DNA of 36,551 nucleotides from Candidatus Pacearchaeota archaeon (GTDB lineage: Archaea; Nanobdellota; Nanobdellia; Pacearchaeales; GW2011-AR1), in contig JAFCDB010000003.1 of assembly GCA_017609885.1 (NCBI GenBank), positions 1-36,551 of the forward strand. Direction: 5' to 3'. A model generated the notes under the pieces. The model made no database searches and had not been told where the DNA came from. It saw nothing but the letters and a program-made list of their open reading frames with translations. The position numbers and the translations under genes were made by a program. Shown here in pieces: positions 35,540-36,551 of the stretch (its first letter is position 1; each line of letters starts with the position of its first letter).

Positions 35540-36551
35540 TTTAGTTTTAAAAGATTTTGAAAATAACAAAAAGATAGTTGATACTTTTTCTTTAAATAAG
35601 AAATCGGCTTTAATTTCTAGGGCGGGTGATACTTCGGTTATGGGAAAAAGTAAAAACACCCGTTCTAGTTTTTTATTTGACAGCATAGAGTTAAACAGAC
35701 AAGAACAGATTTTAGAAATTGCTAGGAATTTAAAAAAAGGTGAGCGTGGTGTTTGCTTAACTTACATAGCTAGTAAGTTAAAAAAGAATGATGAGAATAA
35801 AAAGTTTTTTGAAAAAATAGTTAAAGCTATTAGAGATAAGCGAGAGTTTGATGTTAGTGAAGAGTTTAAGAAAGGTGTTAATATTTTTGAGAAAGGTTAC
35901 AGCAAAAAACTAGTAGAGAAAACAGAACACGGGCGAGGGATTGTTAAAGCGTTGTATGGCTATCAAAGAGAGATTTTAATTAAGAGAGGTATAAGCGAGG
36001 TTTGGGATGATTATTTAGGTAGGGTTAGTTTGATTGAAGATAAAGAAAAACGCGAGAGAAAAATAAAAGAGTGTGCAGACGCTAGGGCATTTTTAGACGA
36101 GAGAGGATTTTTAGAGTTTATACCCGACGCACGAAACGGAATACAAATATATCATAGTTTAAGATTAATGGAAAGTAGCGCGGGCTTGAAAATAACACGA
36201 GAGAATTATAACGTTATGGATTTAGGGAATAAAGAAGATATGATTAAAGGCGCGTTAGCTGAAAGTGGGCTTAATGATTTTAATGAGGAGTTGAAACAAG
36301 TTAATGAGATTGTTAAGCAAGAACTAAAAAGTAAAAATAAATTAGTTGAATTTAAACCCGAAATACCTAAACCCGCAAAAAATGATTATGGTGATTTTGG
36401 ATTAATGAATAAAGGAAATAAGAAATTTACAAAAATCTATTATGATATTGAAACAGATTATAAACAAGAGCCGTGTTTAGTTGGTGTTTATAATAAAGAT
36501 TTGAAGAGGATTATTTTAGCGCAAGTTGTTAAAGAGATTAGGTTAAAAGAG
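35532..36551 (+). CDS. Family B DNA polymerase with N-terminal extension (cut by window end)
   Basis: The frame opens at GTG 35532, inside the end of the primase-like gene, and runs to the last base (340 codons). Residues 1-290 are charged and helical with no recognised fold. At 300-340 comes KIYYDIETDYKQEPCLVGVYNKDLKRIILA, which matches the Exo I motif of family B polymerases (D305-I-E307-T), the start of their 3'-5' exonuclease domain. The polymerase domain should follow beyond the window. If so the element has its own replicative polymerase, with an unusually long N-terminal part. A stand-alone DEDD exonuclease is an alternative. Confidence 0.6.
   Translation, partial: MDNLVLKDFENNKKIVDTFSLNKKSALISRAGDTSVMGKSKNTRSSFLFDSIELNRQEQILEIARNLKKGERGVCLTYIASKLKKNDENKKFFEKIVKAIRDKREFDVSEEFKKGVNIFEKGYSKKLVEKTEHGRGIVKALYGYQREILIKRGISEVWDDYLGRVSLIEDKEKRERKIKECADARAFLDERGFLEFIPDARNGIQIYHSLRLMESSAGLKITRENYNVMDLGNKEDMIKGALAESGLNDFNEELKQVNEIVKQELKSKNKLVEFKPEIPKPAKNDYGDFGLMNKGNKKFTKIYYDIETDYKQEPCLVGVYNKDLKRIILAQVVKEIRLKE

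Larger units (their letters stand above)
29205..36551. mobile_element. Integrated virus- or plasmid-like element, left part
   Basis: The left edge is placed where the permease loses homology (about 29200-29230). From here to the window end all genes are small element-like genes: regulator, ribbon-helix-helix proteins, P-loop ATPase, primase-like and PolB-like proteins, in one long operon after a divergent control region. Word use also changes, with more GCGC- and TAGC-containing words than the chromosome part. No capsid, relaxase or integrase is visible. The right end is beyond the window. Confidence 0.65.

Overview
The window looks like an AT-rich chromosome segment of a DPANN-type archaeon (Pacearchaeota/Woesearchaeota-like), followed by the first part of an integrated mobile element. 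The archaeal assignment rests on an archaeal ribosomal/RNA polymerase cluster (L21e, RpoF, DUF655, S13, S4, S11, RpoD, L18e, L13, S9), both subunits of family D DNA polymerase, an Orc1/Cdc6 initiator, and TATA-like boxes centred about 25-30 bases before many start codons (mostly leaderless or short-leader transcripts). Many tiny proteins and several toxin-antitoxin genes fit a small DPANN genome.

Layout. 1-136: tail of a DDE transposase. 203-1738: pyrE-pyrF pair, both divergent. 1735-2226: a RelA/SpoT-like HD protein on the minus strand. 2369-3016: a pseudogene in which the start of dihydroorotase is joined to the end of dihydroorotate dehydrogenase, with an in-frame stop. 3053-3728: small proteins. 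3805-9283: the ribosomal/RNAP cluster. It contains a tRNA-Leu with the odd anticodon AAG, a lone receiver-domain protein between L18e and L13, and a duplicated leader in front of rps11. 9328-9751: HicBA. 9753-13338: membrane and DNA genes (DUF1003, a K+ channel, a membrane-anchored nuclease, a XerA-like recombinase with a HAD hydrolase). 13340-17610: accessory-looking small genes, including two facing genes for coiled-coil plus winged-helix proteins whose coding regions carry arrays of short DNA repeats. 17611-18401: a probable replication origin with ORB-like repeats around an AT tract. 18402-25607: cdc6, DP1, an HD phosphohydrolase and DP2. 25644-29204: membrane proteins, a G-rich repeat island, a tail-to-tail antitoxin/RelE pair and a TctA-like permease that lacks its N-terminus.

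From about 29205 to the end lies a probable integrated virus or plasmid. A leftward winged-helix regulator faces a rightward operon of two ribbon-helix-helix proteins, an LSm-like protein, a three-member paralogous family of acidic-tailed proteins, a P-loop ATPase with a C-terminal HTH, small zinc proteins, a primase-like protein and the start of a long protein entering a family B DNA polymerase exonuclease domain. A GTTATAC palindrome recurs at the divergent promoters, and half of it recurs at an internal promoter. The element therefore appears to encode its own replication and regulation. The right end is outside the window.
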